Origin: Verrucomicrobium sp. GAS474
GTDB taxonomy: Bacteria; Verrucomicrobiota; Verrucomicrobiia; Methylacidiphilales; GAS474
NCBI RefSeq assembly: GCF_900105685.1
Contig: NZ_LT629781.1
Span: 806,001-870,000 of the forward strand
Length of the DNA: 64,000 bases
Reading direction: 5' to 3'
The notes beneath the pieces were generated by a model. It was not told the origin of the DNA and did not search any database. It saw only the letters and a list, made by a program, of their open reading frames with translations. The position numbers and the translations under genes are program-made. Within the stretch, counting starts at the first letter, position 1. Each line of letters begins with the position of its first letter. This document shows positions 1 to 8,363 of the stretch, piece after piece.

Positions 1-120
1 AGGCGCCGCCAAAGCGCGTCCGCCTAGTTCAGGCCCTCAGAACAGGAGGTTCCAGGAGGGGCGAAGCCCCTCTTGGGCTATAAAGCGGGTTACCTCCAGC
101 TGTACCGGGTCGACCCCGCA
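1..120 (-). repeat. Dispersed repeat, partial copy C (cut by window edge)
   Basis: This non-coding stretch before the first gene is a diverged, incomplete relative of the two ~297-bp repeats at 52711-53007 and 55878-56175. Read on the minus strand it shares the core GTACAGCTGGAGG (93-105), the hairpin GAGGGGC-GAA-GCCCCTC (56-72) followed by CTGGA, and GCCTGAACT (near 26-34), in the same order as copy A. The left end is lost at the window boundary and the right end fades out before 185. I see no convincing coding capacity in it. Confidence 0.6.
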
Positions 121-185
121 AGCCCCAACGGGCCGCCCCACCCCAGGATTGTCTTTTACACAGCGACCGTTACGATCCCGACGTC

Positions 186-1004
186 ATGCGCCCCCTCTTC
201 TCCTCCGCGACGCCGCTCCTTGTCCTGGGCCTGGCCCTGGTTCTCCTCGGCGGCCCGGCCTCCCGGACGCATGCCGCCGACACGCTGACCTTCGAGGCCG
301 ATCCCTACATGCCCTACACGGGGGACTCGGAAAAGGGGGAGACCGGTTTCATGGTCGACATCGTGAAGGCGGTCTTCGAGGCGAAGGGCTATAACGTCGT
401 CTACCAGTCGACCTCCTGGAACGCCGTCCTCCACCACGCGAAGGAAGGGCGGATCACCGGCATCGTCGGCCTGAGCAAGATCGACGCCCCCGACCTCCTC
501 TTCCCGAAGATCGAGGAAGGCCGGGCGCAGGGGATGTTCTACGTCGGCATCGAGAGCGACTGGAAGTACGCCGGGGCCGGGAGCCTCGACAAGATCGTCC
601 TCGGCATCATCGCCGACTACAAATACAACCCCGAGGTCGGCGCCTACATCACGAAGAACCGGGGCGACGTGAAGAAGATCTTCCCCGTCCTCAGCGACAA
701 CAGCCCGCTGACCGCCCTCGCCACCGCCCTCCTCGACAAGCGGATCACGACCTTCGTCGAGGACAAGAACGTCGTCCAATACTTCCTCAAGAGCTACGAC
801 AGGGCCGACCGGCTCGTCGAGGCCGGGCCGCTGAAGGCGTCGACCGACCTCTACGTCGCCTTCTCCCCGCTCTTCCTCAACGCGCCGGAGCTCGCCGCCC
901 AGCTCTCCGAGGGCGTCGCCGCGATGCGCGCCGACGGCCGCCTCGGCAAGATCCTCGCCAAATACGGGGTGACCGACTGGGCGACGGCCGCCGCCGCGCA
1001 ATAG
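186..1004 (+). CDS. Periplasmic solute-binding protein (SBP_bac_3-like)
   Basis: A 272-residue protein with a cleavable signal peptide: a short basic start, a Leu/Ala-rich core and an AxA-type end near residue 31. The mature part has the fold signature of family 3 extracellular solute-binding proteins: an opening strand leading to PYMPYTG, then GFMVDIVKAVFEAKGY and a mid-protein lobe crossover. Such proteins capture polar amino acids or related small molecules in the periplasm. No ABC permease or ATPase is adjacent; the next gene is an MFS-type carrier 10 bp downstream, so the two are probably co-transcribed. The ligand cannot be told from sequence. No strong ribosome-binding site precedes the ATG. 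Confidence 0.75.
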   Translation: MRPLFSSATPLLVLGLALVLLGGPASRTHAADTLTFEADPYMPYTGDSEKGETGFMVDIVKAVFEAKGYNVVYQSTSWNAVLHHAKEGRITGIVGLSKIDAPDLLFPKIEEGRAQGMFYVGIESDWKYAGAGSLDKIVLGIIADYKYNPEVGAYITKNRGDVKKIFPVLSDNSPLTALATALLDKRITTFVEDKNVVQYFLKSYDRADRLVEAGPLKASTDLYVAFSPLFLNAPELAAQLSEGVAAMRADGRLGKILAKYGVTDWATAAAAQ

Positions 1005-1014
1005 CGGCCCCGCC

Positions 1015-3960
1015 GTGAAGTCCGCCGCCTCCTCCCTCTCCCTCTTCTCCGCCCGGCTCCGCCTTCGGCTGGCGCCGGGCGAGGGGGCGATGCTGGCGGC
1101 GTTGACGGCCCTCTTCTTCTGCCGGGGCGCGGCGGCGGTCTGCTTCGACACGGCGGCGGGGACCGCCTTCCTCTCGGAGTTCGGCGCGGCCCGCCTTCCC
1201 TTCATCTACCTCGGCGGGGCGCTGGCGGGGGTCGCCTTCGGGACCCTCTACGTGAGGCTCGCCGCCCGGCCCGGGATGGGGGCACAGCGGCTCCTCCCGG
1301 GGACGCTCGCCGTGGCCCTCGGCGTCGCGCTGGGGGCTGCCCTCGCCGTCCGCCACCCGGCCCTCGCCTGCGCCGCGATGCTGTGGAAGGAGATCGCCTT
1401 CAACTTCCTCAACATCGTCGTCTGGGGGACGGCGAGCCGCCTCTTCGACGTCCGGCAGGGGAAGCGGCTCTTCGGCTTCGTCGCCGCCGGGGGGATCGCG
1501 GCGAACATCGCCGCGGGCCTCGCCGTCCCGGCCCTCGCCCGCTGGGGCGGCGTCCCCGGCCTCTTCTCCGTCTCGGCGGCGGCCCTCGCGGCAGGGCTGG
1601 CCGTCCTCCTCGGCATCCTCCGGGCCTTCCCGGAGAAATTCGCCGCCGGCCCCTCCTCCCCCCACGTCAGGCCGGGGAAGAGCGAAGCCGCCGCGCCGGA
1701 GGAAGGCGGGGGCGGCGGCGGTCTCTGGCGCTCCCTCGCGGAGGACCGCTACCTGCGGCTCTTCCTCTTCCTCTCGGTCCTCTCGAACTTCGCCTTCTTC
1801 TTCACCGACTTCCTCTACTTCGACCGCCTCGACGCGATGTTCCACACCGAGGAGAACCTCGCCGCCTTCATGGGCCGCTTCTCCGCCTGGGTCGGCGTCG
1901 GGCAGCTCGTCCTCAGCCTCTTCCTCTCCGGGACGATCCTCAGCCGCTTCGGCCTCGCCGCCGCCCTCGCCGTCCTGCCGTGGGCCTGCGGCTTCGCCGT
2001 CTCGGGGGCGGTCGGGGCGCTCTCCCTCTTCGGGACGGGCGGCGGCTTCTTCTGGCTCATCATCGCGGCGAAGCTCGCCGACGAGGTCTTCCGCGCCGCC
2101 CTCCTCGGCCCCGCCTTCCGCATTCTCTACCAGCCCCTTCCCGAGGACGAACAGTTCGTGTTCCAGGCGCGGGCCGAGTCGGTGATCGATCCCGCCGGGG
2201 CGGGCCTCGCGGGGGGGCTCCTCCTGCTCCTCACCGTCGCGTGGGCCGTCCCTCCCGCGTGGCTCTGCGGCCTCCTCGCCCTCTTCCTCGTCGGCTGGAT
2301 CGTCGTCGCCCGGAAGATGGGCGGCGAATACGGGCGGCGGCTGGCCCGGGCGCTGACCCGGCGGCGGCTCTCCGGGACCGCCCTGACCCTCGACGACGCC
2401 TCGGTCGCCCTCCTCCTGAAAATGGCGGGGAGCGCCGATCCCGGCGCCGTCCTCCACGCCCTCGACCTCCTCGAACGGGCCGACCGCCCCGAATGGCCGC
2501 AGCTCCTCGCCGCCGCCCTCCGGCACGAGGCGGAGGAAGTCCGGCTCTGGGCGATCGAACGCATCGGGCGGACGGGAACCCGCTCCCCCGCGCCCTGGGA
2601 AGCGCCGCTGCGGGCCCTCTGGATCCCGGGCGGCGCGGCCGAGGCCCGCATCGCCCGGGCGGCACTCGGCGCGGCGATCCGCCTCGGCCATGCGGAGGCC
2701 CTCCGCTTCGCGCAGGCCCGTTTCCCCGGCTGCGACGGGGAGACCCGCCGGGAAGTGCTCGCCGCCTTCCTCGCCCGGTCCGCTCCCGCGCCGGAGGAAG
2801 GGGGCGTCGAGTCCGGACCCGACGCCTGGGCCGACGAACGGCTGGCCGGGCTCCTCCGATCGGGAACCGCGAGCGACCGCCTCGAGGGGATCGCCGTCCT
2901 CACCCGCCTCGGAGCCGAAACCCGTTCCGATCCTCTCAGTTGGCGCACCGCCCTCCTCCCCCTCCTCTTCGATCCCGACGAGAGCGTCCGCCTCGCCGCG
3001 CTCCGCGCCGCCCTTCCCCTCGCCGGGGAGGAACTCGTCTCGCCCCTCCTCGCCGCCCTCCGGGAGCGCCCCTTCCGCCCGGCCGCCGCCGCCGCCCTCC
3101 ACGCCTGCGGCCCCGCGGCGGTCGGCCCCCTCGGCGTCGTCGCGAACGGGGCCGAGACCTTCCCCGCCTCGGCCCGCCGCGTCGCCCTCCGGCTCCTCGG
3201 CCGCGCCGAGGCGGGCACAACAGCCTGGGACCACGCCCGGGAGGCCCTCCTCTCCGCTCCCGACGACGAGGACAAGGTCCTCCGGCAGGAACGGCTCCGC
3301 GCCCTCGCGCAGACCGGCTGGACCGTCCCGCGCCGGGACCGTGCCGCCTGGCTCGCCCGCCTGACGGAGGAAGCCGGGGAAGCCGCCGGGTTCGACCACC
3401 TCGCCCGCCTCCTCGCCGCCCATCCCCCGCTCCGCGAGGCCCTCGAGCGCGAGGCCCGCGAAGCCCGCCTCCAGATCCTCCGCCTCCTCTCCCTCTTCCC
3501 GGGGGGCCGGGAACTCCGCGCGCTGGAGACCGTCCTCGTCGGCGAACGGGCCCGTCCGGGAGCGGCCTCCCCCTCGCCCGCCCTCTCCCTCGCCGCCTCC
3601 CGCCGCCGCGCCAAGGCCCTCGAACTCCTCGACACCCTCCTCCCCGCCGAGGCGAAAGGCGTCGTCCTCCCCCTCTTCGATCCCGCCCCCGCCTCCCCCA
3701 CCAACAAGGGCGATCCCGCCGCCCTCCTCCTCGACCTGATCGCCGCCCCCCGCAGCGAGATCCTTCCCTGGACCCGGGCCTGCGCCCTCTACGCCCTCGG
3801 CGGGAGCGCCCACGCCCAACCCCGCGCCGGGACCCTGAAATCGGCGCTTCCCGCCCTCCGCGCTTCCGTGGAGGATGAAGAGGAGGAAGCCTTCGTCCGC
3901 GAGACCGCCCGCTGGGCCGAAGGCCGCATCCTCGCCCTCGCCCCCACCCCCGGCCATTGA
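1015..3960 (+). CDS. ATP/ADP-translocase-like MFS carrier with HEAT repeats
   Basis: A 981-residue protein with a GTG start right after the preceding gene. Residues ~20-440 are about twelve hydrophobic segments in the pattern of nucleotide-transporter (NTT/Npt)-like MFS proteins, including a conserved KE(I/L)AFNxxNI segment near residue 124. Residues ~455-975 are hydrophilic, Leu/Ala/Arg-rich helical repeats of HEAT type (repeated short helix pairs such as VLHALDLLERAD). Proteins of this build in Bacteroidota, Planctomycetota and Verrucomicrobiota often also carry a C-terminal cNMP-binding domain; here that domain is a separate gene 9 bp downstream. Substrate unknown; nucleotide exchange is only suggested by homology. 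The antisense strand is open for long stretches, which I read as a GC-skew artefact. Confidence 0.72.
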   Translation: MKSAASSLSLFSARLRLRLAPGEGAMLAALTALFFCRGAAAVCFDTAAGTAFLSEFGAARLPFIYLGGALAGVAFGTLYVRLAARPGMGAQRLLPGTLAVALGVALGAALAVRHPALACAAMLWKEIAFNFLNIVVWGTASRLFDVRQGKRLFGFVAAGGIAANIAAGLAVPALARWGGVPGLFSVSAAALAAGLAVLLGILRAFPEKFAAGPSSPHVRPGKSEAAAPEEGGGGGGLWRSLAEDRYLRLFLFLSVLSNFAFFFTDFLYFDRLDAMFHTEENLAAFMGRFSAWVGVGQLVLSLFLSGTILSRFGLAAALAVLPWACGFAVSGAVGALSLFGTGGGFFWLIIAAKLADEVFRAALLGPAFRILYQPLPEDEQFVFQARAESVIDPAGAGLAGGLLLLLTVAWAVPPAWLCGLLALFLVGWIVVARKMGGEYGRRLARALTRRRLSGTALTLDDASVALLLKMAGSADPGAVLHALDLLERADRPEWPQLLAAALRHEAEEVRLWAIERIGRTGTRSPAPWEAPLRALWIPGGAAEARIARAALGAAIRLGHAEALRFAQARFPGCDGETRREVLAAFLARSAPAPEEGGVESGPDAWADERLAGLLRSGTASDRLEGIAVLTRLGAETRSDPLSWRTALLPLLFDPDESVRLAALRAALPLAGEELVSPLLAALRERPFRPAAAAALHACGPAAVGPLGVVANGAETFPASARRVALRLLGRAEAGTTAWDHAREALLSAPDDEDKVLRQERLRALAQTGWTVPRRDRAAWLARLTEEAGEAAGFDHLARLLAAHPPLREALEREAREARLQILRLLSLFPGGRELRALETVLVGERARPGAASPSPALSLAASRRRAKALELLDTLLPAEAKGVVLPLFDPAPASPTNKGDPAALLLDLIAAPRSEILPWTRACALYALGGSAHAQPRAGTLKSALPALRASVEDEEEEAFVRETARWAEGRILALAPTPGH

Positions 3961-3969
3961 CCCGCGACC

Positions 3970-4386
3970 ATGCTGACGATTGAAAAAGTGATGCTGCTGA
4001 AGTCGGCCAGCGTCTTCTCCGGCGTCCCGGAGGAGATGCTCGTCGCCCTCGCCGAGACGGCGCGGGAGCGGGAGTTCGCCCCCGGCGCGCCGATCTTCGC
4101 CGAGGGCGAGGAAGGGACCTGCCTCTACGTCATCGCCCTCGGGGCCGTCCGCATCCACAAGGGGGACCACCTCCTCGCCCGCCTCGGCGCGCGGCAGGTC
4201 TTCGGCGAGCTCGCCGCCCTCGACCCCGAGCCCCGCTCCGCCTCCGCGACCGCCGACGACGCCGGGGCCCTCCTCTTCGAGATCGGCAACGAGGCCCTCT
4301 ACGAACTCCTCGCCGACCACGCCGAAGTCGCCCGCGACATCATCGCCGTCCTCTGCCGCCGCCTCCGCGACGCCGGGAAGCGGTAG
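3970..4386 (+). CDS. Cyclic-nucleotide-binding domain protein
   Basis: A 138-residue protein made of one CAP/CRP-type beta-roll domain and nothing else; there is no helix-turn-helix. The beginning (a helix around VMLLKSASVFSGVPEE) and the jelly roll with GEEGTCLYVIALGAVRI and VFGELAAL (the phosphate-binding-cassette region, residues ~75-90) are typical. The Arg that contacts the cyclic phosphate lies in PRSASATA. It starts 9 bp after the MFS/HEAT carrier, so it is probably translated with it and may be its regulatory subunit, replacing the fused domain of related carriers. It ends 3 bp before the end of the convergent SRPBCC gene. Confidence 0.8.
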   Translation: MLTIEKVMLLKSASVFSGVPEEMLVALAETAREREFAPGAPIFAEGEEGTCLYVIALGAVRIHKGDHLLARLGARQVFGELAALDPEPRSASATADDAGALLFEIGNEALYELLADHAEVARDIIAVLCRRLRDAGKR

Positions 4387-4389
4387 GGG

Positions 4390-4878
4390 TCACCTCTCCC
4401 CGAGGTAACGCCTCCAGCCGTCGCCCCCGTCGTTCTCGGCGGCCTTCCGGACCGCCGCCGCCTGGGCCGCGATCAACCTGCGCATGTGGGCGCGCAGGAA
4501 CAGGGCATCCGCGAGCGATCCCAGCCAGCCGCAGGGCGTCGTGAAATCGAAACGGTCCTCGACGACGGTCCCGCCGTCCCGCGCGGTGAAGAAATGATCG
4601 TGGTCGAAGCGTCGGAACGGACCCTCCACCATCGAATCCCGGAAATGCCCGGGCCGGGCGAAGGCGGTGATCCGGCTGGTCAGCGTCTGGGAGAGGCCGA
4701 ACTGCCGCGCCCGCCACGTCACCGCGTCGCCGGGACCGAGAAGCCCCCGGGTGACCCCGGCGATCGCCGTGGCCTGCGCCGGGTAGGCGGCCTCGGCATG
4801 GAGGTCGACGCTGAGAGCGAGATCGAAGACCCGCTCCGGCGGGGCCTGGATGAAATGAGTGACGATAATGAGGGGCAT
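4390..4878 (-). CDS. SRPBCC-family protein
   Basis: A 162-residue START/Bet v1-like (SRPBCC) protein. It opens with the usual strand-helix HFIQAPPERVFDLALSVDLH and has the central RFDHDHFF/EDRFDF strands and a long C-terminal helix that close a hydrophobic cavity. Members bind or process lipids, polyketides and other hydrophobic ligands. It is the last gene of a minus-strand operon, 22 bp after the TIGR01777 epimerase; pairs of SRPBCC and TIGR01777 proteins recur in many bacteria. No catalytic residue can be assigned. Function within the operon is inferred only: ligand carriage or a cyclase/hydrolase step. Confidence 0.75.
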   Translation of the reverse strand: MPLIIVTHFIQAPPERVFDLALSVDLHAEAAYPAQATAIAGVTRGLLGPGDAVTWRARQFGLSQTLTSRITAFARPGHFRDSMVEGPFRRFDHDHFFTARDGGTVVEDRFDFTTPCGWLGSLADALFLRAHMRRLIAAQAAAVRKAAENDGGDGWRRYLGER

Positions 4879-4900
4879 AAGAGTCGGAATTCAATGTGGA

Positions 4901-5872
4901 TCAGCGTTCTCCCTCGGTCTGGCACAGGTCGCGGGCGGCCTCGCCCCACTGGGGAAACCGGAAGGCAAAGCCTTCCCGGAGGAGCCGGGCCGGGACCACG
5001 CGGCGGCTCTTCAGGATCAGCTCGGTCTCGGTCCGCAGGAAGAACGCGGCGATCTCCAGCAGCCAGCCCGGGGTCGGAAGGCCGAAGCCGCCGGGAATCC
5101 GCGCGGCGCGGCGGAGCCCCGCCATGAAGGCCCCGTTCGGCAGCGGATGGGGCGCGGCCAGGTTGATGTGGCCCGAGATCGCCCCGTTGCCGATCAGCCA
5201 GGAGACGGCGCGGACGAAATCGTCCCCGTGGATCCACGAGACATATTGCCGCCCGTCGCCCGACCGGCCCCCGAGGCCGAGGCGGACGAGCCGCCGCAGG
5301 AGGTCGAACGGGCCGCCCGCCCCCGGCGTCATCACGATCGCCGAGCGGAGGAGGACGAGGCGGGTCGCCGGGAGGGGGACCCCGGCCAGCGCCGCCAGCG
5401 CCGTCTTTTCCCACGCCGTCGCCACCGCGATGCTGAAGTTCCAGGTCTCGGGCGCTCCCGGCTCGTCGCCTCCCAGGAGGCCCTCCTCGTCGTTCGCCGC
5501 GTCGTAACGATGGGCGTAGATCGTCGCCGTGCTGGCCTGGAGCCAGACACGCGGCGGTCGCGCCGCGCGGACAATCGCCTCGCCGAGGACCCGCGTCGAG
5601 TCGAGGCGGGAGTCGACGATCTCCTTCCGGTTCGCCGCCGTATAGCGGCAATTCACACTCCGCCCCGCGAGGTTGATCACCGCGTCGGCCCCCTCCAGTT
5701 CCGCCTCCCAGCCCCCCGCCGTCCGCCCGTCCCACGGCACCACGCGCCACGGAACGGCGGCGGGCGGCCCCGCCCGGCGGCTGAGGACGACGACTTCATG
5801 GCCGTCCCGATGGAAGGCGCGGGCAAGGAGGGTGCCGACCTGGCCGGTCCCTCCGGGAATGACGATTTTCAT
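4901..5872 (-). CDS. TIGR01777-family NAD(P)-dependent epimerase/dehydratase-like protein
   Basis: A 323-residue protein of the YfcH/TIGR01777 family of extended short-chain dehydrogenases. The Rossmann motif GGTGQVG is at residues 7-13, followed by DAVINLAGRSVNCRYT, which is characteristic of this subfamily; the C-terminal DUF1731 tail carries SRRVVPARLL and ends in GFAFRFPQW. The start at MKIVIPGG was chosen because the Rossmann strand must begin there; a much longer open frame upstream is a shadow of the next gene. It lies 32 bp downstream of the MBOAT gene in the same operon. The substrate of the family is unknown in general. Confidence 0.85.
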   Translation of the reverse strand: MKIVIPGGTGQVGTLLARAFHRDGHEVVVLSRRAGPPAAVPWRVVPWDGRTAGGWEAELEGADAVINLAGRSVNCRYTAANRKEIVDSRLDSTRVLGEAIVRAARPPRVWLQASTATIYAHRYDAANDEEGLLGGDEPGAPETWNFSIAVATAWEKTALAALAGVPLPATRLVLLRSAIVMTPGAGGPFDLLRRLVRLGLGGRSGDGRQYVSWIHGDDFVRAVSWLIGNGAISGHINLAAPHPLPNGAFMAGLRRAARIPGGFGLPTPGWLLEIAAFFLRTETELILKSRRVVPARLLREGFAFRFPQWGEAARDLCQTEGER

Positions 5873-5904
5873 GATGCGTTTTGGATTTGAAATGGAGATC
5901 GGGA

Positions 5905-7284
5905 TCAGACGAGATGCCGCAGGACCAAAGCCCAGAAGGTTCCGGCCATGGCGATGAAGAGGCTGGTGAGGAGGGTATGGCCGATCACGAACTGGGGACC
6001 CTTGGGCCAGTCCCGGTGGTCGAAGTAAAAGAAATCGACGGTGAGGCGCATCGTCCAGAAGACGGCGATGAATCCGGTGAGCGCCAGCGCGCTCTTCCCT
6101 CCCGCGAGCATCTCCGCATGGAGCACGGCGGTCAGCAGGAAGAAACTGACGATCGTCAGCCCGATCGTGCCGTAGTAGGTCACGAAGATCTTCCGGTTGA
6201 AAGGCTCGAGCTTCGCGAAGTCCCTCTTCCACTGCAGCCGCCAGGGAAGCTGGACCCCGGCCGCAATCGCGAAGAGATGGCCGACGGTGGCGAGCCACAG
6301 CGCAAGGTTCAGATACCAGCCGACAGGCCGGGCCGCGAGCGCGAGGTGGAGGTGGTGATAGAGCGGAAGGATCAGGGCCTCCATGAACGGCCCGTGGAAG
6401 AGGAGCGGGGCCGGGGCCAGGAGCCAGAACCAGGTCCAGACCCTCCGCGCCGGGGCCGGCCACCTCGCCTCGATCCGCAGCGCGCCGCGCTCCGCCAGCA
6501 CCAGGATTCCCTGCAGGACGAAATAGCAGAACGGCCCGCCCCACCCCCCTCCGGCGGGATAGCTGAGGGCGCTCTCGTGGAGCAGCCCGGAGAGAACGAA
6601 GATGGCCGCGATCGACCCCGCCGCCCCAAGCTTCCGCCGGAGCGTCGGGAAAAGGAGGATCCTCCCCAGCTGGACAAAGGCGAGATTCCAGCGGCGGCTC
6701 CAGAAATCGTGGAGCGAGGCGCTGCGGAAGGGGTGGTCGAAGAGCGGAGCGACCGGCCAGCCCGCCGCCCGCATCAGGTAAGCCAGGATCTCCGCATAGC
6801 CGCGATGGACCGCCAGCAGAATCGCGAGGAGCCCCGCCCAGGCGACGACGGCGGGCGGCAGCGCAGGCTCCAAGAGGGCAAGGAGAAGCGCCAAGACCAA
6901 GCCGCCGAGCATCGTCCGGTATCCCTGGAAAAAGCGGGCACTCTCCCCCTCCGGCAGCTCGGCCGCCACCCGCCTTTCGAAGGGCGCAGCATCGATGCCC
7001 GGCCACAGCGTCAGGTAGACGAACAGGCCCGTCTTCGGGAACGCCGCGATCCGGTCCCGGGGATAACGGAAGAGGACCGAGCCCTTCAGCAGGTAGAGCA
7101 TCGCCGCCGAGGCGACGATCAGCCGCTGCCAGGGCGCCAGCGCCGCCCCGCACCCGATCCCCGCCGCCCAGCCCGCGAGCGGAAAGAACCAGCCCGCCGC
7201 CCGGCGCAGCGCCGTGCCGGGAAGGAGGTAGAGGGCGGCGACCAGGAGGAACCAAGCGGCGGCGAGGGCGGAGAGGAAGATCAT
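5905..7284 (-). CDS. MBOAT / wax-synthase-like membrane O-acyltransferase
   Basis: A 459-residue integral membrane protein with about ten hydrophobic segments. It carries the two hallmarks of membrane-bound O-acyltransferases of the wax-synthase/DGAT type: DFWSRRWN near residue 200 and the catalytic His in GLLHESAL near residue 235, followed by a conserved GPFCYF stretch. Such enzymes move an acyl chain from acyl-CoA or a carrier to a hydroxyl group. Neighbours are a small membrane protein upstream and an epimerase plus SRPBCC protein downstream, which suggests a modified lipid or ester product. The substrate cannot be named. Confidence 0.75.
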   Translation of the reverse strand: MIFLSALAAAWFLLVAALYLLPGTALRRAAGWFFPLAGWAAGIGCGAALAPWQRLIVASAAMLYLLKGSVLFRYPRDRIAAFPKTGLFVYLTLWPGIDAAPFERRVAAELPEGESARFFQGYRTMLGGLVLALLLALLEPALPPAVVAWAGLLAILLAVHRGYAEILAYLMRAAGWPVAPLFDHPFRSASLHDFWSRRWNLAFVQLGRILLFPTLRRKLGAAGSIAAIFVLSGLLHESALSYPAGGGWGGPFCYFVLQGILVLAERGALRIEARWPAPARRVWTWFWLLAPAPLLFHGPFMEALILPLYHHLHLALAARPVGWYLNLALWLATVGHLFAIAAGVQLPWRLQWKRDFAKLEPFNRKIFVTYYGTIGLTIVSFFLLTAVLHAEMLAGGKSALALTGFIAVFWTMRLTVDFFYFDHRDWPKGPQFVIGHTLLTSLFIAMAGTFWALVLRHLV

Positions 7285-7323
7285 GGGGGGAGGAGAGTTG
7301 AAGGTTTCCGCGCGGGAGCGGGA

Positions 7324-7701
7324 CTAGCCGAGGTCGGGCGCGGGAGGGATCTTCGCGAGGGCGTGCTTCCGGCGCATCCGCGAGAGGGTCCAGAAATTGC
7401 CGAAATGCATCGCGCCGAGAACCAGGAGGACCTGTCCCACCTTCACGCTCAGCACCTCGATCACCTGCTGCGTGTCGGGGATCTCCGCCGTCGTCTTCAG
7501 CGCGAACGTCACGAAACCGAGATTGATGAGGTAGAAGCCGACCACCAGCAGCTGGTTGATCGAATCGGCCAGATCCTCCCGGCCGTCGAAGCAATCGACG
7601 AGGAAGACCCGTCCGTTCTTCTTCAGCGTGTGGGCGACGCCGACGGTGAGGAGGAGGCTGATCGCGAGGTAGATGAGGTAGAGGAGGGTGGTGGGGTTCA
7701 T
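7324..7701 (-). CDS. Small integral membrane protein, conserved in appearance
   Basis: A 125-residue protein with three predicted membrane segments (residues ~5-25, ~50-70 and ~85-105), separated by a charged loop containing FLVDCFDGREDLADSINQLL. I cannot name its family with confidence. It is the first gene of the operon that continues with the MBOAT enzyme 39 bp downstream. Its start lies 34 bp downstream of an inverted repeat matching the one in the regulator's own promoter. The cluster position suggests a membrane partner of the acyltransferase; this is inference. Confidence 0.65.
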   Translation of the reverse strand: MNPTTLLYLIYLAISLLLTVGVAHTLKKNGRVFLVDCFDGREDLADSINQLLVVGFYLINLGFVTFALKTTAEIPDTQQVIEVLSVKVGQVLLVLGAMHFGNFWTLSRMRRKHALAKIPPAPDLG

Positions 7702-7735
7702 CGGTTGGATCGGGTTTATTGTTTTATTATTTCTA

Positions 7736-7759
7736 TATTTTCGAAAATTAATGAAAATT
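7736..7759 (-). promoter_or_regulatory. Putative GbsR/MarR operator before the MBOAT operon
   Basis: On the plus strand this reads TATTTTCG-N8-TGAAAATT. It matches the inverted repeat at 8328-8351 (TATTTTCA-N8-TGAAAATA) in half-site sequence and in spacing. It also contains a perfect 12-bp palindrome, ATTTTCGAAAAT (7737-7748). It sits in an AT-rich gap between the regulator and the first gene of the operon, about 35 bp upstream of the start codon, where a repressor would act. Confidence 0.6.
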
Positions 7760-7788
7760 AAGCCTAAAAAAAGAGCGCTCCGGTTTCT

Positions 7789-8328
7789 TCAGATTTTCTT
7801 CCCGAGGAACTTCAGGGCGACGGGCATCAGGGCGCTTTGCTCCGAACGGGAGATCCGCTCCATCATCGAGTCGGCGAGCCCGACGAATTCCCCGAGCGCC
7901 TTCACCTGCCTGTTGAACGTCGCCGCCTTCTCCCCCTTCAGGGAGCGCGTCTGCGCCTCGCACTCGCGCAGGACGCCGAGGACCGGCTCGATCTCCCGCC
8001 GCTTCCGGTTCCGGGCGATCGTGCAGAACATCTTCCAGACATCCTTCTCCGACTCGTAGTAATCCTTCCGCTCCCCCTTCACGATCACGCTGCGGACCAG
8101 GCCCCAGTCGATCAGCTCGTGGAGGTTCTGGTGGGCGTTGCCCCGGCTGATCTCCAGCTCGGCCATCACCTCGTCGGTCGTCAGGGGCCGCTCGCTGACC
8201 ATCAGGAGGGCGTGGATCTGGGCCATCGTCCGGTTGATCCCCCAGGCGCTCCCCATCGTCCCCCAATGGGAGATGAACTCGTCGCGGGCCTTCTTCAGGG
8301 CCTCGGTCTCGGCGGGTTTCTCGCTCAT
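7789..8328 (-). CDS. GbsR/MarR-family transcriptional regulator
   Basis: A 179-residue winged-helix regulator of the GbsR type. SHWGTMGSAWGINRTMAQIHALL is followed by the DNA-binding helices in LTTDEVMAELEISRGNAHQNLHEL (residues ~45-85) and a wing around GERKDYYESE; the remainder is a helical dimerisation/sensing region. I chose the ATG at 8328. A further ATG at 8367 has a good Shine-Dalgarno (GGAGGA, 7 nt spacing), but the 13 codons between are unusually AT-rich and coincide with a consensus sigma-70 promoter and an inverted repeat. It is transcribed towards the MBOAT operon, which carries the same operator, so autoregulation plus control of that operon is likely. Confidence 0.82.
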   Translation of the reverse strand: MSEKPAETEALKKARDEFISHWGTMGSAWGINRTMAQIHALLMVSERPLTTDEVMAELEISRGNAHQNLHELIDWGLVRSVIVKGERKDYYESEKDVWKMFCTIARNRKRREIEPVLGVLRECEAQTRSLKGEKAATFNRQVKALGEFVGLADSMMERISRSEQSALMPVALKFLGKKI

Positions 8329-8351
8329 ATTTTCAATATATTCTGAAAATA
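8328..8351 (-). promoter_or_regulatory. Putative autoregulatory operator of the GbsR/MarR gene
   Basis: A perfect inverted repeat TATTTTCA-N8-TGAAAATA overlaps the -10 element and the start codon of the regulator gene. A protein bound here would block transcription start. The same half-sites and spacing recur at 7736-7759. Confidence 0.65.
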
Positions 8352-8363
8352 CAATTTTGTCAA
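8335..8363 (-). promoter_or_regulatory. Sigma-70-type promoter of the regulator gene
   Basis: On the minus strand: -35 TTGACA (8363-8358), a 17-bp spacer, -10 TATATT (8340-8335). The expected transcription start falls at about the A of the ATG at 8328, so the message would be leaderless. Confidence 0.6.

Noticed and set aside
877-4320. A 1147-codon open frame on the minus strand opposite the MFS/HEAT carrier
   Set aside because: The translation is almost all Gly, Glu, Arg and Ala with no domain or membrane pattern; GC-rich genes leave the antisense strand open. The plus strand gives a coherent protein.
5881-7761. A 626-codon plus-strand frame opposite the MBOAT gene
   Set aside because: It is an Arg/Glu/Pro-rich shadow; the minus strand has membrane helices and the DFW...HE acyltransferase motifs.
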